DNA of 64,000 nt from Echinicola sp. 20G (GCF_015533855.1 NZ_AP024154.1:2486501-2550500); one strand, 5' to 3'; shown: positions 51,590-61,483, counted from the first letter of the stretch. Notes: generated by a model from the sequence alone, not told the origin. Translations and numbers: made by a program.

Positions 51590-54569
51590 ATTTTCTATTT
51601 CTCAATATTCCGTTTGAGGAAGTTCCTGGACCCAATACCTTGTCCAAATTGTTTTGGACTTTGGTAGCGAGCTCGTCGTACCCTCTTTCTTGCAGTAATG
51701 GAACAAAGAATCGCATCATTTCCAAAGAAATCATGGCTTCTCGATCCATAGCCCTACCACGATCCCTATAGAATTCCAAAGTTTGGAAAGATTTCTCTGA
51801 GAGCTTCTCTATGATGTCTAATGCAAGGTCATCTTCACCCATTTCAAAGAGAAGGGGCACAGACTGTCCACTGGACAAGTCATAAGGAATGGCTTCATTA
51901 GGGAATTTCTCCAAACTGAGTTTTTGGATGTCAGCAGCCATTTCCAATTTGTCTTCCATTAAAAGAGCAGTAGTCAAGCTGTTGAATACACTTCTGTGAT
52001 TGGAAGTAAACCTTCTATATTCTTCGTCAAAATAATTGTCAGGATTATTCATGCCACGGAACGCAAATTTTTCCATGACATTTTTGTAGGCTAGTTCAGT
52101 ATTGACAAATTCCTCAACATTCTCTGGTTTTTGGATCGGAAGTAATCGATAAGTCAAGCCTTCCATTACCACATGGTTTTTCAGGTCGAAGCCAATGGTT
52201 GATAATGAAGTATTGTTAAAATAGATTGGACGTTCCCAGTTATTTGTGGTAATGAGATCAAGTAACATCAGGTTACCTTTGGTCATATAATTTCCTTTAA
52301 CCCGAAGGTTCATCTGGCTGATGACTAAATCTTCCATGCCAGCAGGAATGATACCCTTTTTGATTACCTCTGCAGAATCTATTTCCATAATCAGGTTTCT
52401 TGAAGGTACTTGGTAGACGGTGCTTTTGAAACCAGTTTCTATCTTGAGTAAATCACTTTCATTCTTCAATAGCCTTAAATATTCCTTGGCTGAAATGGCA
52501 TTTAACCCTTGTCTTTCGTTGACATACAGTACATCATTGGTGCCGCGTTTGAAATTCTTCCTTTCCAAGGAAAAAGGAAGGGCAGCTGATTCATTGATAG
52601 GTCTGGTCATTTGTTCCACATACCAGTCTGTGTCAAAGTAACTCAATACGATTACCCTTACGTCGGTTCGGAAACCTTCCACCTCCTGTACGTACCAAAG
52701 CGGGAAAGTATCATTGTCTCCTCCTGTAAATAGAATGGCATTTTCCTCGCAGGAAGCTAAGAAGTTTCTGGCTGAATCTACCGAGAAATACCGGTCAGAC
52801 CTATTGTGGTCGCCCCAATTTTGACTGGCCATCAATAATGGAACGGGGAAGCCAATCAATGTGGCCATGATAGACGCTACCGCAAAATTCTTGTTCATTT
52901 TACCAATAGCATGTGCAATGGCCAGAACTCCCATGCCAATCCAAATGGCAAATGCATAGAAAGAACCCACGTAGATATAGTCACGTTCGCGAGGTTCTAT
53001 TGGTGGGGAATTCAGGTAAAGCACCAAGACTACGCCCATCATTAGGAATAACATCATTGTCAGCCAAAAAGATTTCCCATCATATTTTGCCTGAAAGAAA
53101 AGACCGATAATCCCTAATAGTATAGGGAGCATGAGGTAGTTGTTATGTGCTTTGTTTTCCTTGATAAAGTCTGGATAGTCTCCAAAAAGATCACTAATTC
53201 CCATCCAAGGAGCATCTGTATAGTCACTTTCTCTTCCAGAGAAGTTCCACATAAAATACCTCCAATACATATGTCCTAATTGGTGAGAAAGCATAAAGGA
53301 AATATTGTCCGCAAAAGTAGGTTCCTCACCTTCTCTCAAACCTAATTTGGAGCGATAGATTTGTTTATGGTTGGCTTGAGTCGAATAAATTCTAGGAAGG
53401 ATAGTGGTCTTTTCAGGATCATACATGGTTTCGATTGCATAATCCACGATTTCGTATTTACTCTCTCCTTTGGCATATACTGGTGCACCTTCCTCCTGAG
53501 ATTCAACTTCTGCAGTAAAATATTGACCTTTAAGTAAAGGCCTGTAACCATACTGCTCACGCTTCAAGTAGCTTACAAAGCTAATAATGTCTTTCGGAGC
53601 GTTTTCGTTGATTGGAGGGTTGGCATTTGATCTGACAATGATCAAAGCATATGAGCCATAACCAATCAAAATAAATGTTAAAGAAAGCAAAACTGTATTT
53701 AAGATTGCTTTTTGCATTTTGATGGAGTACAAGATCGCTGCGACCAAACCACCAAGTATCAAAACAATAAAAACGATAATGCCAGAACCAAATGGTAAGC
53801 CTAGGCTATTGACAAAGAAAATCTCCAGAGATCCCGCCAAGCTGGGCAAGCCCGGGATAATGATGTTATTGATGATCACAAGCGCTACACCGCCTAATAA
53901 GAAGGCAATAACAGCTCCTTTAAGATTAGGAGATTTGTATTTCTTAAAGTAAACCACCAATGCTAGGGCTGGCAAGGTAACTAAGTTCAACAAGTGAACC
54001 CCAATGGAAAGCCCTACCAGATATGCAATGAAAATCATATAGCGATTTTCATCTCTAGGGTTCTCAATGACATCCCACTTAAGGAAAGCCCAAATAACGA
54101 TGGCTGTAAAGAAGGATGACATGGCATACACTTCAGACTCAACTGCCGAAAACCAAAAGCTGTCCGAAAAGGTATAGACCAAAGAACCGATGATTCCGGC
54201 ACCCATGATGGCAATGGTATGTCCTTTACTTTCTTTGTCTTTTTCCAGTTTGAAAAGTTTGCGTCCCAACAAGGTAATGGACCAAAAAAGAAAGAGAATG
54301 GTGAATCCGGAGAACAAGGCACTTCCAGCATTCATCCAGTAAGCGATTTCCAATGTGTCACCGAAGGCCAAAAATGAGAACATTCGGTAAGTCAGCAGAA
54401 AGAAAGGTGCCCCCGGAGGGTGTGGTACCTGTAGTTTATATGCAACAGCTATAAACTCTCCCGGATCCCAAAAACTGGCTGTTTCTTCAATGGTCAACAT
54501 ATAGACCAGAGTAGCTATTAAAAATACAATCCACCCCGTTAGGTTATTGACTTTTCTGTAATTAATCAT
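51588..54569 (-). CDS. DUF2723 / GT117-type membrane glycosyltransferase-like protein
   Basis: 993 aa integral membrane protein. DUF2723 region at residues ~1-200: TGWIVFLIATLVYMLTIEETASFWDPGEFIAVAYKLQVPHPPGAPFF split around the conserved E-x-x-x-x-W-D-x-G-E-F motif, with acidic residues in the first periplasmic loop as in PMT/ArnT-like GT-C transferases. Roughly ten or more transmembrane segments follow, then a soluble C-terminal part of ~450 residues with GDNDTFPLWYVQEVEGFRTDVRVI and a helical tail. Related Bacteroidota proteins are placed in CAZy GT117 and implicated in protein O-glycosylation (from memory). Probably transfers sugar from a lipid carrier in the periplasm. Confidence 0.88.
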   Translation of the reverse strand: MINYRKVNNLTGWIVFLIATLVYMLTIEETASFWDPGEFIAVAYKLQVPHPPGAPFFLLTYRMFSFLAFGDTLEIAYWMNAGSALFSGFTILFLFWSITLLGRKLFKLEKDKESKGHTIAIMGAGIIGSLVYTFSDSFWFSAVESEVYAMSSFFTAIVIWAFLKWDVIENPRDENRYMIFIAYLVGLSIGVHLLNLVTLPALALVVYFKKYKSPNLKGAVIAFLLGGVALVIINNIIIPGLPSLAGSLEIFFVNSLGLPFGSGIIVFIVLILGGLVAAILYSIKMQKAILNTVLLSLTFILIGYGSYALIIVRSNANPPINENAPKDIISFVSYLKREQYGYRPLLKGQYFTAEVESQEEGAPVYAKGESKYEIVDYAIETMYDPEKTTILPRIYSTQANHKQIYRSKLGLREGEEPTFADNISFMLSHQLGHMYWRYFMWNFSGRESDYTDAPWMGISDLFGDYPDFIKENKAHNNYLMLPILLGIIGLFFQAKYDGKSFWLTMMLFLMMGVVLVLYLNSPPIEPRERDYIYVGSFYAFAIWIGMGVLAIAHAIGKMNKNFAVASIMATLIGFPVPLLMASQNWGDHNRSDRYFSVDSARNFLASCEENAILFTGGDNDTFPLWYVQEVEGFRTDVRVIVLSYFDTDWYVEQMTRPINESAALPFSLERKNFKRGTNDVLYVNERQGLNAISAKEYLRLLKNESDLLKIETGFKSTVYQVPSRNLIMEIDSAEVIKKGIIPAGMEDLVISQMNLRVKGNYMTKGNLMLLDLITTNNWERPIYFNNTSLSTIGFDLKNHVVMEGLTYRLLPIQKPENVEEFVNTELAYKNVMEKFAFRGMNNPDNYFDEEYRRFTSNHRSVFNSLTTALLMEDKLEMAADIQKLSLEKFPNEAIPYDLSSGQSVPLLFEMGEDDLALDIIEKLSEKSFQTLEFYRDRGRAMDREAMISLEMMRFFVPLLQERGYDELATKVQNNLDKVLGPGTSSNGILRNRK

Positions 54570-54668
54570 GTTATATCAGTACACTAATGTGAAAGGCGAA
54601 AATAAAAAAATATTCAGGAAATAAGGGGGATTTAACCAATTTTAAAAAGTGAAGCTGTATTATAATGG

Positions 54669-54695
54669 AAAAGGGGAATGTTTGATCCCCCTTTT
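54669..54695 (-). terminator. Terminator of the coiled-coil membrane protein gene
   Basis: AAAAGGGG (54669-54676) / CCCCTTTT (54688-54695) with an 11-nt loop, 8 nt after the minus-strand stop codon. On that strand TTTT follows the stem. Confidence 0.75.
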
Positions 54696-54702
54696 ATGTG
54701 AT

Positions 54703-55320
54703 TCAGGAAGTTATTCCCTGTTTTTTGTTCATTTCATCAACCAACTGGCGCTTTAGCTTGCGCTCTCTTTCCAAGGTGTTTTTACGATGGTTTTCAAATT
54801 CATCTTTGGTTTCTGTAAGGTCTTTTCTTGTTTGGGAAATAACTTTGTGACTTTTCGAGTACTTGAAAATAAAAAATGCCAATGCTATTCCCAAGGCTAT
54901 AATCACGCTCCACATGATTGTGCTATAAGTGGTCTTGTAAACCTGCAATCCCAAGATTGGGAAGCTGTCTTTGGCTTCAAGAGCAGTATTCAATTCGTTC
55001 TTTGTATTTTCAATTCCTGAATTCAACTGTTTGATTTCAGCATTTTGCTCGTTGATTTTAGCGTTTTTTTCAACGATCTGATCTTTGAATACTTTCAGTG
55101 AATCAAGGATGTTGGATTTGATTTTGTCAAGATTTGTTTTCTTAACTACTTTATATTCCTGATAGTTGTTGGAGGCATCGTTTAAGTATTCAAATTGACT
55201 TTCGATAGTGCCTCCATTAAGGGAGCTTTTTGGAGCTTCCTGTACTACTGTTTCCTGGGCGAAAGTGGTAGATGTGGCAATAAAACAGGTGAAAAGTGCT
55301 ATTAGGCTGATTCTCTTCAT
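54703..55320 (-). CDS. Coiled-coil single-pass membrane protein
   Basis: 205 aa: signal peptide (LIALFTCFIATSTTFAQ), a long heptad-like coil at ~55-120 (IVEKNAKINEQNAEIKQLNSGIENTKNEL split by Gly), one transmembrane helix at ~130-152 (TIMWSVIIALGIALAFFIFKY), and a basic cytoplasmic coil at the C-terminus (RKDLTETKDEFENHRKNTLERERKLKRQL). Similar proteins in related genomes often carry a mistaken tRNA methyltransferase label; nothing here supports an enzyme. Own promoter within the 400-nt gap to the TPR gene. Confidence 0.75.
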   Translation of the reverse strand: MKRISLIALFTCFIATSTTFAQETVVQEAPKSSLNGGTIESQFEYLNDASNNYQEYKVVKKTNLDKIKSNILDSLKVFKDQIVEKNAKINEQNAEIKQLNSGIENTKNELNTALEAKDSFPILGLQVYKTTYSTIMWSVIIALGIALAFFIFKYSKSHKVISQTRKDLTETKDEFENHRKNTLERERKLKRQLVDEMNKKQGITS

Positions 55321-55722
55321 TTTAATCGGACTTTAGTTAAATCTAGTTGGTTTTTTATTTTAACACGAGAATACAGGAATTATTGCATTAATAAAAATTA
55401 AAGACCCATTAAAAGCGGTTTTGAGCCGAAAAAACGACAAATTTTCCATTTTTGGATAAAAATGTAGCGTATTTGGATAAACGCTAATTTTAGTTTATGA
55501 AAATGTTTGTGTGATTTTTTTGTGTTTTTTAACAATTACCGGAAACTTAAATTGCTATGTTTGGGTTTCCATTTACTTACTAATTCACCACCACAAAAAA
55601 GTTTCTGTTCATAACAAGGAATCATGGTCTTTGACCGTTATAATCTATTGGTGATGGAAAGATTTGTCGAAATTTTATATGGAAAATGTGAATAGGTGGT
55701 AATTTTGCTGAAAAGAAATTAT
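55321..55722. promoter_or_regulatory. Divergent intergenic region
   Basis: About 400 nt, AT-rich, no credible gene. It should hold promoters for the coiled-coil protein (minus) and the TPR protein (plus). TATGTTTG at 55556-55563 fits the TAnnTTTG -7 element on the plus strand, which would give a leader of roughly 155 nt for the TPR gene. Confidence 0.4.
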
Positions 55723-56916
55723 ATGCAGCTGTCAAAATGTTTAGTTTTTGTGTTGGTGCTTATGGCCAATGCAGTGTTTGGGATTCAGGCTCAGGTAGAT
55801 TCAGCTGATGTTTCCAAAAAATCAGGGTATTTGCTGCTGGATAAAGGGCTTCAGTTTAGGATCACGGAAGCAATCAATAGCATGTATAATTTTGACTTCG
55901 AAACTGCCGAACGTGGTTTTGCGGTGATGAGATATAGCTATCCTGAGCATCCTTTGCCTTATTTTCTTATGGGCTTGGCCCAATGGTGGAAAATTATCCC
56001 TGATATTGAAAATAAGAAACATGATGCAATTTTCTTGAGGTTTATGGAGGAGACCATTGAAAAGGCTGAAGTGATGTTTGACGAGGATCCAAATAATAAA
56101 GAAGCAGCCTTTTTTCTCGCGGCTGCCTATGGCTTTAAAGGGAGGCTGCTGAGTGAAAGGGAGAGTTGGACAGCCACAGCTTTGTCAGGTAAGAATGCTC
56201 TGAAATATATGGAAATGAGTAAAGGGGAGGAAGAGTTGAGTCCTGAGCTACTTTTGGGAGATGCTTTGTTTAATTACTTCTCCGTTTGGATTCCGGAAAA
56301 TTATCCTTTAATGAAGCCTGTGATGGCTTTGTTTCCTAAAGGAGATAAAGCACTTGGTTTAAGGCAATTGGAGGAAGTGGCCAATAATGCCTTTTATGCA
56401 AGAGTGGAAGCACAGTATTTTTTGTTCAGACTGTATGCTTCCGAGGAACGGAAGCCTTATGAGGCATTGCAGATTACGGAATATTTACATCACAAATATC
56501 CAAACAATCCCTATTTCCACCGTTTTTATGCCAGGCAGTTGTATGCTGTGGGTAGAGGAGAGCAAGCTAAGGATGAGTCGTTGGAGATTCTCAAGAGGAT
56601 AGATGAAGGCCAGTTGGGTTATGAATCGAATAGCGGCCGGTACGCTGCGTTTTTCACCGCACAGTATTATAGCCGTATGAATAACTTGAATGAGGCAAAA
56701 AAATATTACAGGCAAACAATAGATTTCGGAGAAGAATCAGAAAGCCAAGAGAGTGGGTATTATTTGTATGCATTACTTCATTTGGGAAAAATAGCTGCTG
56801 CTGAAAATAACAAGAAAGAAGCGGAGGAATACCTGAAGAAAGTGAAGAAATATGCCAAAAGAAAGCACCCTGCTCATAAGGAAGCAAGAGATTTTTTGAA
56901 AAAGAATAAACTTTAA
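55723..56916 (+). CDS. Secreted TPR-repeat protein
   Basis: 397 aa from the ATG at 55723; a GTG at 55696 would place nine extra residues before the signal peptide (LVFVLVLMANAVFGIQAQ). Helical pairs of tetratricopeptide type occur throughout: INSMYNFDFETAERGFAVMRYSYPEHPLPYFLMGLAQWW, EAAFFLAAAYGFKGRL, and at the end YYSRMNNLNEAKKYYRQTIDF and LHLGKIAAAENNKKEAEEYLKKVKKYA, each run listed across separate repeats. Periplasmic or outer-membrane scaffold protein, partner unknown. Stands alone between intergenic regions. Confidence 0.82.
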   Translation: MQLSKCLVFVLVLMANAVFGIQAQVDSADVSKKSGYLLLDKGLQFRITEAINSMYNFDFETAERGFAVMRYSYPEHPLPYFLMGLAQWWKIIPDIENKKHDAIFLRFMEETIEKAEVMFDEDPNNKEAAFFLAAAYGFKGRLLSERESWTATALSGKNALKYMEMSKGEEELSPELLLGDALFNYFSVWIPENYPLMKPVMALFPKGDKALGLRQLEEVANNAFYARVEAQYFLFRLYASEERKPYEALQITEYLHHKYPNNPYFHRFYARQLYAVGRGEQAKDESLEILKRIDEGQLGYESNSGRYAAFFTAQYYSRMNNLNEAKKYYRQTIDFGEESESQESGYYLYALLHLGKIAAAENNKKEAEEYLKKVKKYAKRKHPAHKEARDFLKKNKL

Positions 56917-57087
56917 CTTTGAATTGGTCGTTTCTTTAAGAACGATTCAGGAGAAAATTTGAATTTTTGTTGGTAAAGGCATTTAATCAGATGAAAAGTT
57001 CTAAATATTCAGTGGATGAATTAACAATATTTTGTATTAAAGGTCGTTTTTTGTTGTAAATAGTTTTAAAATAATTTGAAATTATAT

Positions 57088-57095
57088 TACCTTTG
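57088..57095 (+). promoter_or_regulatory. Bacteroidota -7 promoter element (TACCTTTG) for the Lrp gene
   Basis: TACCTTTGC fits TAnnTTTG and lies 32 nt before the ATG, giving a leader of about 25 nt. The -33 element is not clear in the T-rich sequence upstream. Confidence 0.6.
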
Positions 57096-57127
57096 CACGA
57101 CATAAAATTCTGCAAATACTATATAAC

Positions 57128-57610
57128 ATGGATAATAGCATAAAAGTAAAATTCGACAAAATTGATCGCAAGATCTTAGAAATTCTTCAGGCTAACGCAA
57201 AAATTACGAACGCTCAACTTTCAAAAGATATAGGTCTTTCTCCTGCCCCTACTTTGGAGCGTGTTAAGAAATTGGAGCAATCTGGTATCATTAAGAGCTA
57301 CCATGCAAAGCTTGATCCTGAAAGAATCGGTCTTGGTGTGAGTACCTTTGTTTTGGTAAGCCTTATTGGTCACAACAAAGCGAATATCGATGCATTCATG
57401 AAGGAAATCAATGCTGTTCCAGAAGTTATTGAATGCCATCATATTACAGGTACAGGAGATTTCATTCTTAAGATTATTTCTAAGGATATTACTTCTTATC
57501 AAAAATTGATGCTTGAGAAAGTAAGTGAAATCAAAGAGGTAGACTCTATGCAGTCTATGGTTATTCTTTCTACATTTAAGGACAGCAAAGTATTGCCGAT
57601 CCCTGTTTAA
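57128..57610 (+). CDS. Lrp/AsnC family transcriptional regulator
   Basis: 160 aa. N-terminal winged helix-turn-helix (~10-60): FDKIDRKILEILQANAKITN, then LSKDIGLSPAPTLERVKKLEQSG. C-terminal RAM/AsnC ligand-binding domain (~70-150): TFVLVSLIGHNK, VIECHHITGTGDFILKI with the conserved GxxD/GxGDF turn. Length and motifs are standard. Members respond to amino acids and form octamers; a feast/famine role is likely but the ligand cannot be read. A strong terminator follows. Confidence 0.95.
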   Translation: MDNSIKVKFDKIDRKILEILQANAKITNAQLSKDIGLSPAPTLERVKKLEQSGIIKSYHAKLDPERIGLGVSTFVLVSLIGHNKANIDAFMKEINAVPEVIECHHITGTGDFILKIISKDITSYQKLMLEKVSEIKEVDSMQSMVILSTFKDSKVLPIPV

Positions 57611-57633
57611 GAGATACTGAAGATAAATTCATC

Positions 57634-57658
57634 AAGGGTGGCTTAAACAGTCACCCTT
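57634..57658 (+). terminator. Terminator after the Lrp gene
   Basis: Stem AAGGGTGGCT (57634-57643) / AGTCACCCTT (57649-57658) with one G-U pair, then TTTTTTTT. Confidence 0.85.
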
Positions 57659-57674
57659 TTTTTTGTTAAGCGCT

Positions 57675-58223
57675 ATGTCAATGGAAAAGAATCCTTGGAA
57701 AACCAAATCAAAACGTCTCATTTATTCCAATCCATGGATAGAACTGGAAGAGCATAAGGTGATTACTCCAGCAGGTACAGATGGGATTTATGGAAAAGTA
57801 AAGTTCAAAAACAAGGCCATGGCTATTGTTCCGGTAGATAAGGAGCTGAATACTTGGCTGGTGGGACAATATCGGTATGCGATAGATGAATACAGCTGGG
57901 AGATTCCCGAGGGGGGAGGGCCTATTGGGGAAGCACTTTTGGATAGTGCCAAGCGGGAATTGAAGGAAGAGACAGGCCTGACAGCGGGAAAATGGACGGA
58001 GATTATGCGTTTCCATACATCAAATTCAGTTACGGATGAGGAAGGCTTTGCATTTTTAGCGGAGGATCTGATGGAGGGAGAGACTGAGTTTGAGGATACA
58101 GAAGATATTAAAGTGATTAAGCTGCCTTTAAAGGAGGCCATTCAAAAAGTATTGGATGGTGGAATTACAGATGTTATTAGTTCCGCTGTTTTGTTAAAAG
58201 TGGGCAGGATTTTAGGTATTTAA
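57675..58223 (+). CDS. NUDIX hydrolase (ADP-ribose pyrophosphatase-like)
   Basis: 182 aa from the ATG at 57675; an internal ATG two codons later is also possible. The Nudix box is perfect: G80-G-x4-E then RELKEETGL, fitting GX5EX7REUXEEXGU. The upstream WEIPEG and WLVGQYRYAIDEYSWE segments match ADP-ribose pyrophosphatase/NudF-like enzymes (also seen in GDP-mannose hydrolases). Hydrolyses a nucleoside diphosphate linked to another group with Mg2+. MATE gene follows 30 nt later. Confidence 0.9.
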   Translation: MSMEKNPWKTKSKRLIYSNPWIELEEHKVITPAGTDGIYGKVKFKNKAMAIVPVDKELNTWLVGQYRYAIDEYSWEIPEGGGPIGEALLDSAKRELKEETGLTAGKWTEIMRFHTSNSVTDEEGFAFLAEDLMEGETEFEDTEDIKVIKLPLKEAIQKVLDGGITDVISSAVLLKVGRILGI

Positions 58224-58253
58224 GCTTGTCGGATTAATTCCTGCAAAAGTGTT

Positions 58254-59630
58254 ATGTTGAAGCAATTAAATTTTAAGGAACATTTTTCACGTACTTTTCA
58301 TTTGGCTTACCCTGTGATGTTAAGTCAACTTGGGCAGGTGATGGTAGGTGTGGCCGATAGTATGATGGTTGGTCGGTTGGGGGCTGAGCCTTTGGCAGCT
58401 GCGTCCTTGGCCAATAGTATCTTTTTTGTGGTGATGATGTTTGGGACAGGGATTTCTATGGCTATTACTCCTTTGGTGGCTGCTGCAGATGGAGAAGGCA
58501 AGCCAAGAAAGATCACCCGAATCTTTAACCATGGTTTTGCCATTAATGCTTTTACCGGCCTGATTTTATTTTTGCTAATCGTTTTTTCAGCGCCATTGTT
58601 AAGGCATATGAATCAACCTGAGGGAGTCGTTGAATTGGCCATTCCTTTTTTGGGGATCATAACCTTGTCTTTGATCCCATTTATGTTCTTTCAAACATTT
58701 AAGCAGTTTGCTGAGGGTTTGAGCCAAACCAAGCAGGCCATGATGATTACCGTGCTTTGTAATGGCCTGAATGTATTTATGAACTGGGTATTAATTTATG
58801 GAAACCTGGGTTTTGAACCTATGGGTTTGAATGGCGCAGGTTGGGCCACTTTGATTTCTAGGGTACTGATGGCATTGATTATATGGTATTTTGTCTGGAA
58901 TGCCAAAGTATTTAAGCCTTACAAAATTCATTTTGACTTTAAGAAACTATATTTTCCTATGGTCAGCAAAATGCTGAAAATCGGTATTCCAACCGGTTTC
59001 CAGTTTATTTTTGAGGTGGGGGCTTTTAGCTCCGCTGCAATTATGATGGGGTGGATTGGGGTGAATGCGCTTGCAGCCCATCAAATAGCCATCAATTTAG
59101 CCTCTATCAGTTACATGATGGCTTCTGGACTTTCGGCTGCAGCGATGGTTCGAGTGGGAAACCAGCTGGGTAGAAATGATATAAAATCTCTTCGTGAAGC
59201 TGGATTTACAGTATTCGGTATGGTGGCCGTGTTCATGTTGTTCTTTGCCATTATATTTCTAAGCTTGAGGAATTACCTTCCGCTGTTGTATATCAATGAT
59301 GTTCAAGTTGTGGAAGTGACGGCTAGTTTACTGGTTATAGCGGGTGTTTTTCAGCTTTCGGATGGTATTCAGGTGGTTGGACTTGGTGCCTTGAGAGGAA
59401 TGGCAGATGTGAAAATGCCTACTGTTTTTACCTTGGTCGCTTATTGGGTTATTGCGCTTCCGCTAGGCTACATGCTGGCCTTTCATTGGGGGCAAGGTGA
59501 ACAGGGAGTTTGGTATGGGCTTTTGATCGGATTGACCATTACAGGAGGCTTGCTTTTGTACAGGTTCCACCGGTTGAGCTTGAGGTTGATGAATAAGAAG
59601 GACCTTGCTGTTTCTTCATCAAGTTTCTAG
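58254..59630 (+). CDS. MATE family multidrug efflux transporter
   Basis: 458 aa with about 12 transmembrane segments in two homologous halves. N-half: LAYPVMLSQLGQVMVGVADSMMVGRLGAEPLAAASLANS; C-half: KIGIPTGFQFIFEVGAFSSAAIMMGWIGVNALAAHQIAIN, both the MATE family pattern, each shown here across two helices. NorM-like exporter of cationic drugs or metabolites, driven by Na+ or H+. Probably co-transcribed with the NUDIX gene. A G-C poor, T-rich hairpin ends the unit. Confidence 0.94.
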   Translation: MLKQLNFKEHFSRTFHLAYPVMLSQLGQVMVGVADSMMVGRLGAEPLAAASLANSIFFVVMMFGTGISMAITPLVAAADGEGKPRKITRIFNHGFAINAFTGLILFLLIVFSAPLLRHMNQPEGVVELAIPFLGIITLSLIPFMFFQTFKQFAEGLSQTKQAMMITVLCNGLNVFMNWVLIYGNLGFEPMGLNGAGWATLISRVLMALIIWYFVWNAKVFKPYKIHFDFKKLYFPMVSKMLKIGIPTGFQFIFEVGAFSSAAIMMGWIGVNALAAHQIAINLASISYMMASGLSAAAMVRVGNQLGRNDIKSLREAGFTVFGMVAVFMLFFAIIFLSLRNYLPLLYINDVQVVEVTASLLVIAGVFQLSDGIQVVGLGALRGMADVKMPTVFTLVAYWVIALPLGYMLAFHWGQGEQGVWYGLLIGLTITGGLLLYRFHRLSLRLMNKKDLAVSSSSF

Positions 59631-59649
59631 GGTAATAAAGAGAATGTAG

Positions 59650-59682
59650 AAAGGCGTACAACAATGGTTTGTATTGCCTTTT
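59650..59682 (+). terminator. Imperfect terminator after the MATE gene
   Basis: AAAGGCGTACAA pairs with TTGTAT and GCCTTT across a 1-nt bulge, then TTTTGTTTTAT. Confidence 0.6.
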
Positions 59683-59726
59683 TGTTTTATATTCACTTAA
59701 GATTTGCTGTTTTAAAATGATAAGTC

Positions 59727-60299
59727 ATGAGTAAAGACCAAGAGCCGGCTAGAACCTCGGCCTTTTCGAGAACAACTATTACAGAATTGATGATCCCCAG
59801 TTACGCGAATTTTGGAGGGAAAATACATGGGGGGATTTTACTATCCTTGATGGATAAGGTGGCTTATGCTACGGCAAGCAAGCATAGTGGGGCTTATTGT
59901 GTAACAGTCTCTGTGGATACTGTGGATTTTCTTCAGCCTGTGGAAGTGGGAGAGCTAGTGTCGTTGAAAGCGTCTATAAATTATGTTGGAAATAGTTCTA
60001 TGGTTGTTGGGATCAAGGTGGTTTCTGAAAATGTCAAAACCGCCCATACCAAGCATACCAATACCTGTTATTTTACGATGGTGGCCAAGGGGGAGGATGA
60101 TAAACCTACCAAAGTGCCAAAGTTGATTTTGGAGACAGCTACGGATGTAAGAAGGTTTGTTGAGGCCATTTATAGGAGGAAATTCAAACAGAATTATGAG
60201 ACAAACCTTAAGGAGATCAAAAACAACTGGGAGAAGCAGGATATTGATGCTTTACTCGAAAATCAGCGATGTATCAATAAGTTAAGTAAGCAAGCTTAG
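59727..60299 (+). CDS. Acyl-CoA thioesterase (hotdog fold, YciA-like)
   Basis: 190 aa. Hotdog-fold thioesterase: TTITELMIPSYANFGGKIHGGILLSLMDKVAYATASKHSG, where the N-x-G-G-x-I-H-G-G-x-L-L-x-x-M-D pattern covers the catalytic Asp and the hotdog helix, then VDTVDFLQPVEVGELVSLKASINYVGNSSM. The ~55-residue charged C-terminal tail is typical of the long acyl-CoA thioesterase group in Bacteroidota. Hydrolyses acyl-CoA in the cytoplasm. Its stop overlaps that of the convergent MFS gene by 4 nt. Confidence 0.92.
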   Translation: MSKDQEPARTSAFSRTTITELMIPSYANFGGKIHGGILLSLMDKVAYATASKHSGAYCVTVSVDTVDFLQPVEVGELVSLKASINYVGNSSMVVGIKVVSENVKTAHTKHTNTCYFTMVAKGEDDKPTKVPKLILETATDVRRFVEAIYRRKFKQNYETNLKEIKNNWEKQDIDALLENQRCINKLSKQA

Positions 60300-61483
60300 A
60301 TTTGATCATAGGCCTCAGCTTTGCTTTTTTGGACAAAAAGGAAAAGCATGGCGATCAAAGCACCAGTGCAGCCAATCATAAAAGCTAGAGGGAAGTTTTG
60401 GTGCTCATTGGCGTAGATCCAGCCAGATGCAAGCGCCCCTATACCAATTCCTGCTTCCAGGGCGATGTACATGGTAGCTAAACCTCTTCCTCGGAATTCT
60501 GGCAAAGAAAGGTCAATGGTCCAGGCAGCAATGGTAGGAGAGGTCATGCCGATGGCAAACCCAAAAAGAATGCCTGATAATAAAAGCATTTCTTTGGACT
60601 CACTCAGTGCAATAGCCATCATGGCTAAGGCCAAGCAAAGTGTGGCTGCTTTTAAAACAGGAATTCTTCCATATTTGTCGGAAGCTCTTCCTGCCAGAAT
60701 TCTAATGATCAGTGAACTCAATGTAAAAACAGCAAAGAAAATTCCTTTATTGCTAATATTGAGGTGTTCTGAAAAGTCCGGAATAATGGTAAGGACTATT
60801 CCGAAAGAGAGGTAGCTGAAAAACAACACAAAACAAGGTGCAAACACTCTTTTTTCAAAGATTTCCTCTTTTTTAAGCTTTATTTGGCTAAGGTGAAAGG
60901 CTTCCTTGTCCTCGACAGTTTCTTTTAATCTGACCAATAAAAGAATGGCGATAAGTGCCACCACAGATGATCCGTAAAATAGTGATGTGATTCCATAAAG
61001 GTCGGCAATGAATCCACCCATGGCTGGGCCTGCGGCCATTCCCAAAGAGCTAAATAGGGATTGTAGCCCCATGGCTTCTCCTCTTCTGTTAAAAGGAACA
61101 ATATCGGCGACATAGGCGGAAATTCCTGTTGGGGTAAAGCCAGTAGAAAATCCATGGAAGAACCTCAGGCAAAGAAAGCCTGCAACTCCAGAAATCAAAG
61201 GGTAGAGTAAGCTTACAAAGAGGCAGACTGATGCGCCAAAGATCATGACTGGGACTCGGCCAATTTTATCTGTCAGTTTTCCGCTGAAGGGTCTTGAAAG
61301 CCCAGCTGTTAAGGTAAATAGTGAAATGATCAAACCTTTGTAATCCTCTCCACCAAGACTGCTCAAGTATGCCGGTAATTCGGGTATAATCATATTGAAG
61401 CTGGCAAAGAATAAAAAAGAACTCAGGCAAAGTTGTAGAAAACGCAATGTAAAAAAAGAGGGTAGTATGTTGGTGGTTCTCAT
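60296..61483 (-). CDS. Major facilitator superfamily transporter
   Basis: 395 aa with 12 predicted membrane helices. MFS motif A occurs between helices 2 and 3 (SGKLTDKIGRVPVMIFG) and its counterpart between helices 8 and 9 (AGRASDKYGRIPVLKA). Resembles drug:H+ antiporter-like (DHA1) exporters; substrate not predictable. Prefix LPSFFTLRFLQLCLSSFLFFASFNM is a normal first helix without signal cleavage. Lies between the thioesterase and prfB, followed upstream by the prfB terminator. Confidence 0.93.
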   Translation of the reverse strand: MRTTNILPSFFTLRFLQLCLSSFLFFASFNMIIPELPAYLSSLGGEDYKGLIISLFTLTAGLSRPFSGKLTDKIGRVPVMIFGASVCLFVSLLYPLISGVAGFLCLRFFHGFSTGFTPTGISAYVADIVPFNRRGEAMGLQSLFSSLGMAAGPAMGGFIADLYGITSLFYGSSVVALIAILLLVRLKETVEDKEAFHLSQIKLKKEEIFEKRVFAPCFVLFFSYLSFGIVLTIIPDFSEHLNISNKGIFFAVFTLSSLIIRILAGRASDKYGRIPVLKAATLCLALAMMAIALSESKEMLLLSGILFGFAIGMTSPTIAAWTIDLSLPEFRGRGLATMYIALEAGIGIGALASGWIYANEHQNFPLAFMIGCTGALIAMLFLFVQKSKAEAYDQI